Of a stretch of 64,000 nt of DNA, positions 35,663 to 44,481 are shown piece by piece; positions within the stretch are counted from its first letter, which is position 1; each line of letters opens with the position of its first letter. The translations under genes were made by a program, and so were the position numbers. This DNA is from Treponema bryantii NK4A124 (GTDB lineage: Bacteria; Spirochaetota; Spirochaetia; Treponematales; Treponemataceae). The stretch spans positions 124,001-188,000 of the forward strand of contig NZ_ATWV01000003.1 of the NCBI RefSeq assembly GCF_000421345.1, given 5' to 3'. The notes under the pieces were generated by a model. It made no database searches, was not told the origin of the DNA, and saw only the letters and a program-made list of their open reading frames with translations.

Positions 35663-36436
35663 TTAAGAATTTTCATCTGATAATACAGAACTGATTGCCT
35701 TTGCCATAAGGGCTGCGTCCTGTACTTCTGCAGGTCCATCATTTTTTTTATGATAACTTGCTGAAGAAACAAACTCTGAATCTGATCCGGCATCTGATTC
35801 GTCATCTGAAGCAGAACCTGAACTTTCACTGAAAACAAAGTTTTCCATATCCGGCAGAGTGTCAATTCCACCATCTGCGTTATTTGTTTCAAAATTTGAA
35901 ACTACATCTGCAGGTGTTGCCGGTGCAGCACTTTCTGCAGTTTTATTTTCTGCTGCAACTGCTTCTGCTGGAATAACAGCTTCCTTACCTGAAAAATTCT
36001 TAACGGTTTCAAAGTTCCTTAATGGGACAAAACCCTTTGAAGAATTTGTTTCATTTGCAGCAGCTCCCGAATTACGAACATCAGAATCATTCAGCATCTG
36101 GTGATTATCGCCAACCACAAAATGATTTTCGCTTTCACTCGGTCTTAACTCTTCGTCCTGGATGGTAATATCAACATTTTGTCCTAATGCAGAATTATTA
36201 GCTCCAGCAGCGGAAGAATCTGTATTATAGTCGCCCTGAAAATCACCGCCTGAACCATCAGAAAGGAACTTATTAAAAATAAATGAGATTCCAAATCCAA
36301 GTAATCCAAATATAAGGGCAAAAATCAGTGCTTTTATTAAAACGGATAAAATTGAAGTATGGGAAAAAAGACCTGATACGAAGGACAAAATGAATCCGCA
36401 AGCTGCAAACAGTCCGATACTTTTTGTACTCCGCAT
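35663..36436 (-). CDS. two-span membrane protein with long acidic tail, between flhG and fliA
   Basis: 257 residues from the ATG at 36436 with GGGAGG just upstream; a TTG four codons earlier is possible. Two membrane spans are seen in residues 5-60 (IGLFAACGFILSFVSGLF and LIKALIFALIFGLLGFGISF). The rest is hydrophilic and acidic, Ser/Ala/Asp-rich low complexity, ending DAALMAKAISSVLSDENS. The C-terminal part resembles a short conserved helix. No family is recognised. It sits in the flagellar operon with gaps of 17 and 41 bases and probably faces the cytoplasm with its long tail. Confidence 0.6.
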   Translation of the reverse strand: MRSTKSIGLFAACGFILSFVSGLFSHTSILSVLIKALIFALIFGLLGFGISFIFNKFLSDGSGGDFQGDYNTDSSAAGANNSALGQNVDITIQDEELRPSESENHFVVGDNHQMLNDSDVRNSGAAANETNSSKGFVPLRNFETVKNFSGKEAVIPAEAVAAENKTAESAAPATPADVVSNFETNNADGGIDTLPDMENFVFSESSGSASDDESDAGSDSEFVSSASYHKKNDGPAEVQDAALMAKAISSVLSDENS

Positions 36437-36477
36437 TTTTCCTCCCAATAATAATTACCCGTTAATATTATACACCA

Positions 36478-37371
36478 CTATTTTTTCTTACTCAAGAATT
36501 TTTTAAGGAAACTTGAAACTCCTTCATTGAAGTCAGGTTCCGTTTTTTCAATTCTTCCAACTATATGTTTTAAGTAAACAGCAGGTTTTGATGTAGGATT
36601 TACAACTATAAATGGCTTTTGTCTGATTACAGAAGCCTGTACCAGAGGGTCTTCCGGAATACATCCCAGATATTCAATCTTATAACCAAGGAACTGACCT
36701 ACTATTGTAATGATACGTTCAGAAATACGCTTACCTTCGTCCGGTGAGTGAACACGGTTTACAATAAGCTTAATATTAACAGTACGGTCTACAATTTCTG
36801 TTGTAATAATTTTGATGATTCCGTATGCATCAGTAATTGCAGTAGGCTCTGGTGTAGTTACTACAAATACTTCATCTGCGGCAGCAACAAACTGAAGTAC
36901 ATTATTTGCAATTCCAGCACCGGTATCAATAATGATGATATCTGCATTTCCAAGGGTTGCAAACTGATTTGCAAAATATTCAAGTTCTTCTACACTCAAG
37001 TTAGCAATTTTAGAAAAACCATTTGCACCGGCAATGAATTTAATTCCGAACTCTGTGTCCATAATAATTTCTTTCATTGTCTTTTTCTTATTGATTACGT
37101 GCATGAGGTTATATTGTGGAACAATATTTAGAAGAACATTTACGTTAGCCATTCCTAAGTCACCATCAATAAGAATAACTTTTTTACCAAGCTGAGCATA
37201 GGCAATTGCCATATTAACGGCAAAGTTAGTCTTACCTACACCACCCTTACCAGAGGTAATTGCAATGATTCTTGTGTTATGGTCGCGCTTTACTGCAGAT
37301 GATGTTTTTTCTGCAGCATTAGCATTACCTTCATTAAATAATTCACTTAATCCTTCTGCCTGTTCTTCCAT
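36478..37371 (-). CDS. flhG: MinD-like ATPase FlhG (flagellar number regulator)
   Basis: 297 residues; GGAG ribosome-binding site. The deviant Walker A ITSGKGGVGKTNFAVNMA (residues 34-51) and VILIDGDLGMANVNVLLNIV are the ParA/MinD family signature, and IIIDTGAGIANNVLQFVAAA is the Walker B region. FlhG (YlxH, FleN) is a cytoplasmic ATPase that partners with FlhF to control number and place of flagella. An N-terminal extension of about 30 residues includes EGLSELFNEGNA, resembling the short activating helix of FlhG that stimulates FlhF GTPase. It follows flhF by 3 bases. Confidence 0.93.
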   Translation of the reverse strand: MEEQAEGLSELFNEGNANAAEKTSSAVKRDHNTRIIAITSGKGGVGKTNFAVNMAIAYAQLGKKVILIDGDLGMANVNVLLNIVPQYNLMHVINKKKTMKEIIMDTEFGIKFIAGANGFSKIANLSVEELEYFANQFATLGNADIIIIDTGAGIANNVLQFVAAADEVFVVTTPEPTAITDAYGIIKIITTEIVDRTVNIKLIVNRVHSPDEGKRISERIITIVGQFLGYKIEYLGCIPEDPLVQASVIRQKPFIVVNPTSKPAVYLKHIVGRIEKTEPDFNEGVSSFLKKFLSKKK

Positions 37372-37374
37372 TTG

Positions 37375-38631
37375 TTATTCTCCAAATTTATCTTCGATAT
37401 GAATTCTATCTACTTTGAAATTTTCAAGTCTGATTAGAAAATCAACAACATTTGCTTTTGTAATATCTCTCGAAGCAACCTGCCCGTGAGTAATATATGA
37501 AATAGATTTGTGTTTTTCATACATAACACTAATCACATTTCCGAATTGTTCAGATTCGTCACATTTAGTAACGATTACAGATTTATAACCGAATGGTTCA
37601 TAATTCTGCATTATATTCTGAAGATCCCTGGCTTTTGTACCTGCGGTTAATGCAAGATAAATATCAGGATTCATTCCGGGAACTTCAAGCAGTAATTTCA
37701 TTTGTGCAATATGAGTTACATCATTAGGGCTGAAGCCGGAAGTATCAATAAAAATTGCATCCATATTGGCACGATTATCATCGTAGAGGGTTTTGAGATC
37801 TTCTACACGTTCTGCTTTATAAACTCTTGAACCCATATGCTTTCCCCAGCGTTCCAGCTGTTCCATAGCACCAACCCTCATTGTATCTGTTGTGATAAAG
37901 CAGATTTCTGGTCTCTGTCCTTCATGATTCAAAGCGTAATTTTTTACAAACTGTGCCGCAAGCTTTACAAGTGTTGTAGTTTTTCCGACACCAGTTGGGC
38001 CTACAATGATAAATACATGAGGTGGACGGAAGGTCATTTCTTTTACAACTGAAATTGATTCACCAATCCAGTCTACAACTCTTCTTTCAACTAAGTCGAA
38101 ATTATCAAGCTGTTCCAGTGAAAAATCATTTCTTATTTTTTCTACAATCATGTTGATGTAAGAAAATGAAAACTCGTTCTGCTCAAGCATTTCTTCTATT
38201 TTTTTAATTGATTCATGTTTATCCTGTGTTGAAGCGGCAAGCTGCTGCATCTGCTGACTCATTTCTTTTTTAAGCGCTTCAATTGAATTTGTCATATCAT
38301 CAATTTTTTTACTTACCATAACATTGTTAGAACCCTGCATCTGCAATATTGCTTCACGGTTTTTCTTTAACTGTTCTTCTTCTGAGTAAGATGAATATGA
38401 ACTTTGATATGAAGTGCGGGGTTCATCTACAGAATAAGATTTCTGATGATTTACAGTATATGTAACAATCGTTACCGGCTTCTTTTTCAAATGAAAAATT
38501 CCTGCAGGTCTGAAATCTGTTACTTTATTTATGATTCTGAAATTTTTTCCATACTGAGCAAAGAGTTTTTCCTTACATTCTTCGTAGGTGCTACCGGTTA
38601 TTTTCTGCTCTATCTCATCTTCATACGCCAT
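37375..38631 (-). CDS. flhF: SRP-type GTPase FlhF
   Basis: 418 residues. N-terminal B domain (1-120) includes a Gln/Ser-rich stretch and basic motifs. The helical N domain lies about 130-200. The G domain starts with VFIIVGPTGVGKTTTLVKLA (P-loop, about residue 215), then ICFITTDTMRVGAMEQLERW, IFIDTSGFSPND, and SVIVTKCDESEQFGNV. FlhF locates to the cell pole and directs placement of flagella together with FlhG; in spirochaetes this affects periplasmic flagellar number. It is 15 bases after flhA. Confidence 0.94.
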   Translation of the reverse strand: MAYEDEIEQKITGSTYEECKEKLFAQYGKNFRIINKVTDFRPAGIFHLKKKPVTIVTYTVNHQKSYSVDEPRTSYQSSYSSYSEEEQLKKNREAILQMQGSNNVMVSKKIDDMTNSIEALKKEMSQQMQQLAASTQDKHESIKKIEEMLEQNEFSFSYINMIVEKIRNDFSLEQLDNFDLVERRVVDWIGESISVVKEMTFRPPHVFIIVGPTGVGKTTTLVKLAAQFVKNYALNHEGQRPEICFITTDTMRVGAMEQLERWGKHMGSRVYKAERVEDLKTLYDDNRANMDAIFIDTSGFSPNDVTHIAQMKLLLEVPGMNPDIYLALTAGTKARDLQNIMQNYEPFGYKSVIVTKCDESEQFGNVISVMYEKHKSISYITHGQVASRDITKANVVDFLIRLENFKVDRIHIEDKFGE

Positions 38632-38646
38632 TTTTCTTTTCCTTTT

Positions 38647-40764
38647 TTACTCGTTTTCGTCATCAGCAATTTCTGCAATAATTTCTGGAGAAATACTTGA
38701 ACCGGCCTGATACATTTCCATATCTGAAATTACTACTATTCCCGGCATCTCTCTTTCAAGAGAAGAATGAACCAGCTGACGAACACTACTTACTGTAATT
38801 ATAATTGGCTGATAGCCAAGCTTTGCTACCTGAGCAGAAGCTGTATTTATTGCTTTCAGCCATCTGCGTCTGTCTACAGGATCAAAGGCTACATAAGGTT
38901 TTGATCCGTCTTCAGGATAGAAAGCATGCTCAGCAATAAGCTCTGACAATTCCTGAGAAAGTCGCATTACATGAAGTTTTTTATTATCATCTGCATACTG
39001 CATACAGATCTGGAGTCCTAAGGCTTCGCGAACTTTTTCTGTAAGGCTCCAAGGATTATTTCTTGTTGCGGCAGAATAGTTTGCCATTGTTTCGAGAATA
39101 CGCACATAATTTCGTATTGAAACTTTTTCTTCCAGAAGATTCTGGAAAACCTTCTCGATGGTACCGTAAGAAATTTTTGCTGTATCGAGAACATCCGAAA
39201 TAAGAACAGGATTTTTCTTCTTAACTGTATTAAGAATAACATCAACTGCCTGACGGTCAAGAAGCTCTGCAGCATTGTTCTTTATGATTTCTGTAATATG
39301 TGTAGAAATAATTGTCGGCGGATCAACAATAACGTATCCGGCATTTTCTGCCTCATTTCTTCGATCTTCAGGAACCCATATAGCATCCATACCAAAGGCC
39401 GGATCTTTTGTTTTTTCTCCTTCAAGGGCTTCTGTTACTGCACCTGTATCCAGACACATTACGTATCCAACCCGGACTGATGAATGTCCTGCTTCAATTC
39501 CTGCAATCTTGAAACTGTAATCGTTAGGCTCAAGAGTCATATTATCCTGAATACGAATTTTTGGAATATCTAGTCCTATATCATGACGGGCTTCTGTTCT
39601 TATTCGTGAAATGCGTTCAAGAAGTTCGGCACCTTTTTCTTTATCTACAAGAGGAATAAGTGCATAACCAAGTTCCAGGGAAAGAGGATCAAGCATAACG
39701 ATTGGCTCACCTTCTGTAGTTGCTGCCTGAGTTGAAGCTTTCTGTGCCTTTTCCTGTTGTTCTGCAATTTCCTTTTTCTCTTTATTACGGGTCATGTTAT
39801 AGCCGATGAAAATTGCGAGTATGCCGACCGGAAGCAGCAGAAGCTGGGTTCCGCCGCGAAGGGCAAGCCCCGCAACAATAAGAACACCACCGACAATTTC
39901 ATAAATATGACCGTCTCCGGTAAATTCAGTTTTAAGCTGCTGATCCAGAGATTCATCAGACTTAGTACCAGTAACGAGCAAACCGGTTGCAAAAGAAATG
40001 ATAAGAGAAGGCAGCTGTGAAGTAAGACCGTCACCAATTGTAAGAGTTGAATAGGTATTCAGAGCCTCTGTAAAAGGCATTTTGTTCATTATCATTCCAA
40101 CAAGGAAGCCGCCAAGAAGGTTTACAACTGTAATGAAAATTCCGGCCTTTACGTTTCCGCTTACAAACTTTGAGGAACCGTCCATATTAGAATAAAAGTC
40201 TATATCACGGCGAACAGCATCTTTCAGCAACTCTGCCTGAGCTTCATCTATAGCACCGGAGTTCAAACGGTTATCAATATCAAAAAGTTTCTGGTTCATG
40301 GAATCCAATGAGAAGCGTGCAGCAACTTCAGAAACGCGACCGGCACCCTTGGTAACAACGAGAACCTGAACAACAATCAGAATGATAAAGATTACAAAGC
40401 CGACTACCAGATTATTTCCCGCAACAATACGGGCAAAGGATTTTACCATGTCACTCTGGTTTGCCAGAGCCCCACCCTGCATTTTTCCTGTAAGGATAAG
40501 TCTAGTTGAAGATATATTTATACCCAGGCTGAAGAGTGTCTGAAAAAGAATTACACGCGGGAAGGTTTGAAAATCTGATGGACGTGGAATGCGAACTACA
40601 ACAAGAAGGATGATTATAGCGAACGCAAGGTTCAGAATCATACTCAAGTCAATAATAAATTTAGGAATTGGAACAAAAAGGAGGAATACAGTTAAAACAA
40701 CTGCGACAGGTACAATATTACCTGTAATAAAACTGAGAATTGTCCCTCTACTTTCGTTTGCCAT
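38647..40764 (-). CDS. flhA: flagellar export apparatus protein FlhA
   Basis: 705 residues, the usual length. Residues 10-320 contain about eight membrane spans with conserved segments DLSMILNLAFAIIILLVVVR and RIPRPSDFQTFPRVILFQTL, then the FHIPEP-region equivalent. From about 340 the cytoplasmic domain begins, with DPLSLELGYALIPLVDKEKG, RIQDNMTLEPNDYSFKIAGI, LDTGAVTEALEG and PVLISDVLDTAKISYGTIEK. FlhA forms the nonameric export gate and proton-coupled core of the flagellar type III secretion system. It lies 22 bases downstream of flhB. Confidence 0.97.
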   Translation of the reverse strand: MANESRGTILSFITGNIVPVAVVLTVFLLFVPIPKFIIDLSMILNLAFAIIILLVVVRIPRPSDFQTFPRVILFQTLFSLGINISSTRLILTGKMQGGALANQSDMVKSFARIVAGNNLVVGFVIFIILIVVQVLVVTKGAGRVSEVAARFSLDSMNQKLFDIDNRLNSGAIDEAQAELLKDAVRRDIDFYSNMDGSSKFVSGNVKAGIFITVVNLLGGFLVGMIMNKMPFTEALNTYSTLTIGDGLTSQLPSLIISFATGLLVTGTKSDESLDQQLKTEFTGDGHIYEIVGGVLIVAGLALRGGTQLLLLPVGILAIFIGYNMTRNKEKKEIAEQQEKAQKASTQAATTEGEPIVMLDPLSLELGYALIPLVDKEKGAELLERISRIRTEARHDIGLDIPKIRIQDNMTLEPNDYSFKIAGIEAGHSSVRVGYVMCLDTGAVTEALEGEKTKDPAFGMDAIWVPEDRRNEAENAGYVIVDPPTIISTHITEIIKNNAAELLDRQAVDVILNTVKKKNPVLISDVLDTAKISYGTIEKVFQNLLEEKVSIRNYVRILETMANYSAATRNNPWSLTEKVREALGLQICMQYADDNKKLHVMRLSQELSELIAEHAFYPEDGSKPYVAFDPVDRRRWLKAINTASAQVAKLGYQPIIITVSSVRQLVHSSLEREMPGIVVISDMEMYQAGSSISPEIIAEIADDENE

Positions 40765-40786
40765 CAGTCCCCACCCAGCAATCTAC

Positions 40787-41860
40787 TTATTTTTTCATAT
40801 ATCTGAACTTTTCCAAATGAGAATATATCTCTGCAATTATAGATATATAATTACCTGGTATTATATCACCAATTTCAAGATTTGTATACAAATCTCGCGC
40901 CACCGGACGATTTTCAACTACAGGAATTGAGTTTTCTTCTGCTATCCTTCGTATTAAAAGCGCCTGACTGTCTTCTCCCTTTGCATTAACCATTGGAGGT
41001 GAATCTGCCATTGAAAGGTCATATTTTAAGGCAACTGCAAAGTGAGTCGGGTTTGCAATTACTACATCTGACTCTGCAACTGCTTTACGAACATTTTGAG
41101 AAAGAAGCTGACGCTGCATCTGCTGAAGCTTTGCCTTTACTTCCGGGTCACCTTCCATTTCCTTGTATTCTTCTTTTACTTCCTGTTTGGTCATTTTCAT
41201 TTCTTCCATGAAATCATGACGCTGAATAAAATAATCAGGAATTGAAAGAACAAGAAAAAGAACTGCTACAGTAATCAGAATCTGGGCAGCCATTTTAGCA
41301 ACCTGCCCCAGTGCACCTGCAACATTTCCGTTATCAATAATATCAATCAATACAAATAAATCTTTTCGTATATACAAATAACCGACAAAACAGATTATGG
41401 CTACTTTGCCTATGGACTTTGCAACATTAAAAAGACCTTTTGCAGAAAAAATCGTCTTCTTAAAATATTCCCCAAATTTTGGAACTATTTTCGAAAACTT
41501 AGGTTCTATTGGTTTAAGACTGAAAATAAAACCTTTGGTCTGTATGATGTTAGCAGCTACCGCAGATACAGCACTTATAAGTCCAACCGGAAGAACACAT
41601 TTGATAAATACATCAAAAAATGCAGGTAAAAAGGCGGGATTTTTTACATCATATTTTGAACACTGAGTAAAGTAAAATTTGAATATTGTAATTATTTCAT
41701 TAAAGAGAAACTTTGAAAGAAAAACAATTGTAACGACACAAAGCAGCAGAACCAGCGCACCACTGATTTCCTGACTTTTTGCAACACGTCCTTCTTTGCG
41801 GGCTTTTTCGAGTTTGTATTCGGAAGGTTGTTCGGTACGGCCTTCATCTTCTGCTGCCAT
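40787..41860 (-). CDS. flhB: flagellar export switch protein FlhB
   Basis: 357 residues; GGGAGGTG ribosome-binding site. Starts MAAEDEGRTEQPSEYKLEKA followed by RKEGRVAKSQEISGALVLL, the standard FlhB opening. Four membrane spans lie between 30 and 215. The autocleavage motif NPTHFAVALKYD is present at about residues 270-281. FlhB controls export specificity switching from rod/hook to filament substrates. The gene lies 3 bases after fliR. Confidence 0.96.
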   Translation of the reverse strand: MAAEDEGRTEQPSEYKLEKARKEGRVAKSQEISGALVLLLCVVTIVFLSKFLFNEIITIFKFYFTQCSKYDVKNPAFLPAFFDVFIKCVLPVGLISAVSAVAANIIQTKGFIFSLKPIEPKFSKIVPKFGEYFKKTIFSAKGLFNVAKSIGKVAIICFVGYLYIRKDLFVLIDIIDNGNVAGALGQVAKMAAQILITVAVLFLVLSIPDYFIQRHDFMEEMKMTKQEVKEEYKEMEGDPEVKAKLQQMQRQLLSQNVRKAVAESDVVIANPTHFAVALKYDLSMADSPPMVNAKGEDSQALLIRRIAEENSIPVVENRPVARDLYTNLEIGDIIPGNYISIIAEIYSHLEKFRYMKK

Positions 41861-41863
41861 AGA

Positions 41864-42667
41864 CTAGGCACCTCCCGAAATTGATGTAAAGAGTTTTTCC
41901 AGATCTGAAAAACCGTTATTAAATGACCTTACAAAGAAATCAATTATACTAGGCATTGCAAAAGCAATTATTGTAAAGGCCACAAGAATCATAATTGGAA
42001 ATCCTTCTGAAAGAAGGTTCATCTGTGGAGCGGCTTTTGTAAGAAGTCCTGTACAGACGGTTATTAAAAACAAAGTTCCCATTACAGGAAGGGCAATTAT
42101 CAGGGCATCTGAAAAAAGACTTGTAAGGCCGCTTATCATAAAACGTGCAAGTTTTTCATTAACGGTTGCAATACTTAAAGCATTAAGCGAAGAAAAACTT
42201 GTTACCAGGCCACCAAGGAAAAGGCGCTGAAACCAGTGGGTCTGCATAAAAATCAGCATGGCAACAAGATTAAAAAACTGTCCCATGAGAGGGTTTTCTA
42301 CCTGTGAAAGTGCATCATAAGAAGAGGCTGCAGAAAGTCCCATCTGAAAGGCAAGAAACTGTCCGGCGGCACTAAAGGCTGCAAAAATTATGGAAATAAA
42401 AAATCCCATTATGATTCCGATTAATCCTTCGCCTACAAGCAGGAGAAAATAAATCATTGAAGAAGATCCTTCGGAACCGATGTAAGGAGAATAAAGGCTT
42501 GTATCCAGACTGCCAAAAATAAAAAATGCCATATAACCGGCAATTGCTACCTTTGCAACACGTGAAGCTGCCCGCATAGAAAACATTGGCAGAGTCATAA
42601 TAAGTGCAAAGCATCGCACAAAAACAAGGAGATATAAAGGCGCCTGAATTACAATACTATTCAGCAT
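41864..42667 (-). CDS. fliR: flagellar export apparatus protein FliR
   Basis: 267 residues, six hydrophobic spans over the whole length (PLYLLVFVRCFALIMTLPMF, MIYFLLLVGEGLIGIIMGFF and SIIFAAFSAAGQFLAFQMG among them). FliR is a core pore component with FliP and FliQ. Length and order FliP-FliQ-FliR-FlhB fit. The gap to fliQ is 7 bases. Confidence 0.93.
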   Translation of the reverse strand: MLNSIVIQAPLYLLVFVRCFALIMTLPMFSMRAASRVAKVAIAGYMAFFIFGSLDTSLYSPYIGSEGSSSMIYFLLLVGEGLIGIIMGFFISIIFAAFSAAGQFLAFQMGLSAASSYDALSQVENPLMGQFFNLVAMLIFMQTHWFQRLFLGGLVTSFSSLNALSIATVNEKLARFMISGLTSLFSDALIIALPVMGTLFLITVCTGLLTKAAPQMNLLSEGFPIMILVAFTIIAFAMPSIIDFFVRSFNNGFSDLEKLFTSISGGA

Positions 42668-42674
42668 GGCTTAC

Positions 42675-42944
42675 CTATTTTGCGAAGTCCGGGATTCGCC
42701 TGAATAATTCAATTGTATACTCCCCGAGAGAAGTAAACATTGCCCCTCCAAGCAGAGCTATAACAAGAAGTATCACAATAAGCTTTGGCAGAAAAGTAAG
42801 AGTCTGCTCCTGAATAGAAGTTGTTGCCTGAAAGATTGCAACAACCAGACCTACAAGAAGAGCAAGTCCAAGCACAGGTGCAACCATTGAAATAACCTGT
42901 GTAACAGCACCACGCATTAAAGAAATTACAACTCCAATAGACAT
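42675..42944 (-). CDS. fliQ: flagellar export apparatus protein FliQ
   Basis: 89 residues with two membrane helices (VVAPVLGLALLVGLVVAIFQ-like first span, LPKLIVILLVIALLGGAMFT second). The motif FQATTSIQEQTLTFLPKLIV is the typical FliQ loop. FliQ joins FliP and FliR to form the export pore. Nine bases separate it from fliP. Confidence 0.94.
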   Translation of the reverse strand: MSIGVVISLMRGAVTQVISMVAPVLGLALLVGLVVAIFQATTSIQEQTLTFLPKLIVILLVIALLGGAMFTSLGEYTIELFRRIPDFAK

Positions 42945-42953
42945 AAACTACCC

Positions 42954-43787
42954 CTACCTTATTACAGAGTTGAAAAGCTGCTGTGTTAAAAGTCCCCAGC
43001 CATCTACAAGAACAAATAAAATGAGTTTAAACGGCATGGAAATCTGAACAGGCGGCAGCATCATCATACCCATAGCCATGAGAATACTTGCCACGACCAT
43101 ATCAATAATTATAAAAGGAATATACAGAATTACACCAATCTTAAAAGCAACTGTCAGTTCATGAAGAATATAAGATGGAACAAGAATATAAGTTGGCACA
43201 TCTGCAAGAGTGTTAGGCTTTTCTAACTTTGCCATTCCCATGAACATTTTAATATAACTTGTATCATCAGCCATCTGGCCATACATAAACATTCTGAGAG
43301 GAGCTTCTGCTTCGTGATAGGCTTCTTCAATCGTTATTGCATTTTCTGAAAGCGGCTTATATGCATTATCATAGATTCTTGTAAAGGTCGGCCACATTAC
43401 AAAAATTGTCATAAAAAAAGCGATACCATTCAATACAGAAGTTGGCGGAACCTGCTGTAATGAAAGGGCTCTTTTTATAAAGTCCAGAACAATTGAAAAG
43501 CGCAGAAAACAGGTAACGAGAATTAATATACTTGGCGCCAGGGTTAGTATTGTAAGCAGAAGAAGAAGTCTTACACTAAAGGCTATTTCCCTTCCTGTCT
43601 GTGGTTGTGTAATCTGTACGTCAACATTTGGAACAACAGGGGTTCTTATATTCGGATTCATCTCTGTCGTTCCCTGGGCAGCTCCCTGCGGAAAATTGTT
43701 AGACTGAGCAAACAAAGGTTGACTAACGAAAGTTAGCATGATTAATAAAAAGAGAAAAAAAACTTTTTTAAGCTTATTAAACTTCAT
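42954..43787 (-). CDS. fliP: flagellar export apparatus protein FliP
   Basis: 277 residues. Signal-peptide-like start (MKFNKLKKVFFLFLLIMLTF, VSQPLFAQS), as in other FliP proteins, then four spans. Conserved FliP segments: LTILTLAPSILILVTCFLRF followed by SIVLDFIKRALSLQQVPPTS, then AFFMTIFVMWPTF, FKIGVILYIPFIIIDMVVAS, and MGMMMLPPVQISMPFKLILF. FliP forms the central pore of the export gate. Its start overlaps the end of fliO by 11 bases. Confidence 0.96.
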   Translation of the reverse strand: MKFNKLKKVFFLFLLIMLTFVSQPLFAQSNNFPQGAAQGTTEMNPNIRTPVVPNVDVQITQPQTGREIAFSVRLLLLLTILTLAPSILILVTCFLRFSIVLDFIKRALSLQQVPPTSVLNGIAFFMTIFVMWPTFTRIYDNAYKPLSENAITIEEAYHEAEAPLRMFMYGQMADDTSYIKMFMGMAKLEKPNTLADVPTYILVPSYILHELTVAFKIGVILYIPFIIIDMVVASILMAMGMMMLPPVQISMPFKLILFVLVDGWGLLTQQLFNSVIR

Positions 43788-44382
43788 TATTATTTTCCCC
43801 GTTATTAAACATGTTTTCTACCTGCTTTTCAGAATCGCTGAAAACATTTTTCTGTCCTTCTTTTTTTACAAGGAACATATCGAGTACATCGGCAAAGGTA
43901 GCAGGCTTTTTTGTGTTATTCTTTTTATCTGCAGAAAGATTCATGGCTTTAATAAGTTCATCATCATGAATCTCACCAAGCAATGTAATATTATCTTCTG
44001 TAACACCTATCAGATAAGCTTTATCAATAAGCGTAATGACTTCTACTGTTTTTCCGGGTGCAATATTTATATAGGCCGCACGGCGAAGATAATCGTCATC
44101 AGTTTTTACAACGTTTGTCTTTTTCTTAATGAACCAGAGGACTCCATAAATAAGTCCAACAACAATAATGAGTACAAGAATCATTCGTACAAACATTCCG
44201 ACGGTTGAAGGACCTTTGTAAGTTTGAGAAGCTGATGTTGAATCAGTGCCTGTATCATCTGAAATTACGATAGACTCTTCTGTGAGAGTCGTATTATTCT
44301 GATTAGAATTATTTTGAGAATTTAATGCAAAAATTGCGGCCATAAAAATAATTACAGCCGCAAGTAATTTTTTATAAGCCAA
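43777..44382 (-). CDS. fliO: flagellar biosynthesis protein FliO/FliZ family
   Basis: 201 residues from a TTG start preceded by GGTGGGAT; the next in-frame ATG (14th codon) would cut the signal peptide in half. Signal-like N-terminus (AYKKLLAAVIIFMAAIFALN), Asn/Thr-rich periplasmic stretch, one membrane span (VGMFVRMILVLIIVVGLIYG, about 75-95), then a cytoplasmic domain with KTVEVITLIDKAYLIGVTED, the usual FliO element. FliO helps FliP assemble. It follows fliY across a 99-base gap carrying a twin-hairpin repeat. Confidence 0.85.
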   Translation of the reverse strand: MAYKKLLAAVIIFMAAIFALNSQNNSNQNNTTLTEESIVISDDTGTDSTSASQTYKGPSTVGMFVRMILVLIIVVGLIYGVLWFIKKKTNVVKTDDDYLRRAAYINIAPGKTVEVITLIDKAYLIGVTEDNITLLGEIHDDELIKAMNLSADKKNNTKKPATFADVLDMFLVKKEGQKNVFSDSEKQVENMFNNGENNNEV

Positions 44383-44420
44383 TTTAAGATCCCACCCTTA
44401 TATAAATTGGTATATTTATT

Positions 44421-44476
44421 GTCATTATCGGGCTTGACCCGATAATCTAGATTGCCGCATCAAGTGCGGCAATGAC
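44421..44476. repeat. twin-hairpin repeat, copy 3
   Basis: GTC-ATTATCGGG-CTTGA-CCCGATAAT-CT joined directly to AG-ATTGCCGCA-TCAAG-TGCGGCAAT-GAC. Both hairpins have perfect 9-base stems. The stem sequences are unrelated to copies 1 and 2 and to each other, yet the outer GTC..CT / AG..GAC bases and the CTTGW loop are the same. It lies in the gap between fliY and fliO. Confidence 0.85.
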
Positions 44477-44481
44477 ATCTG

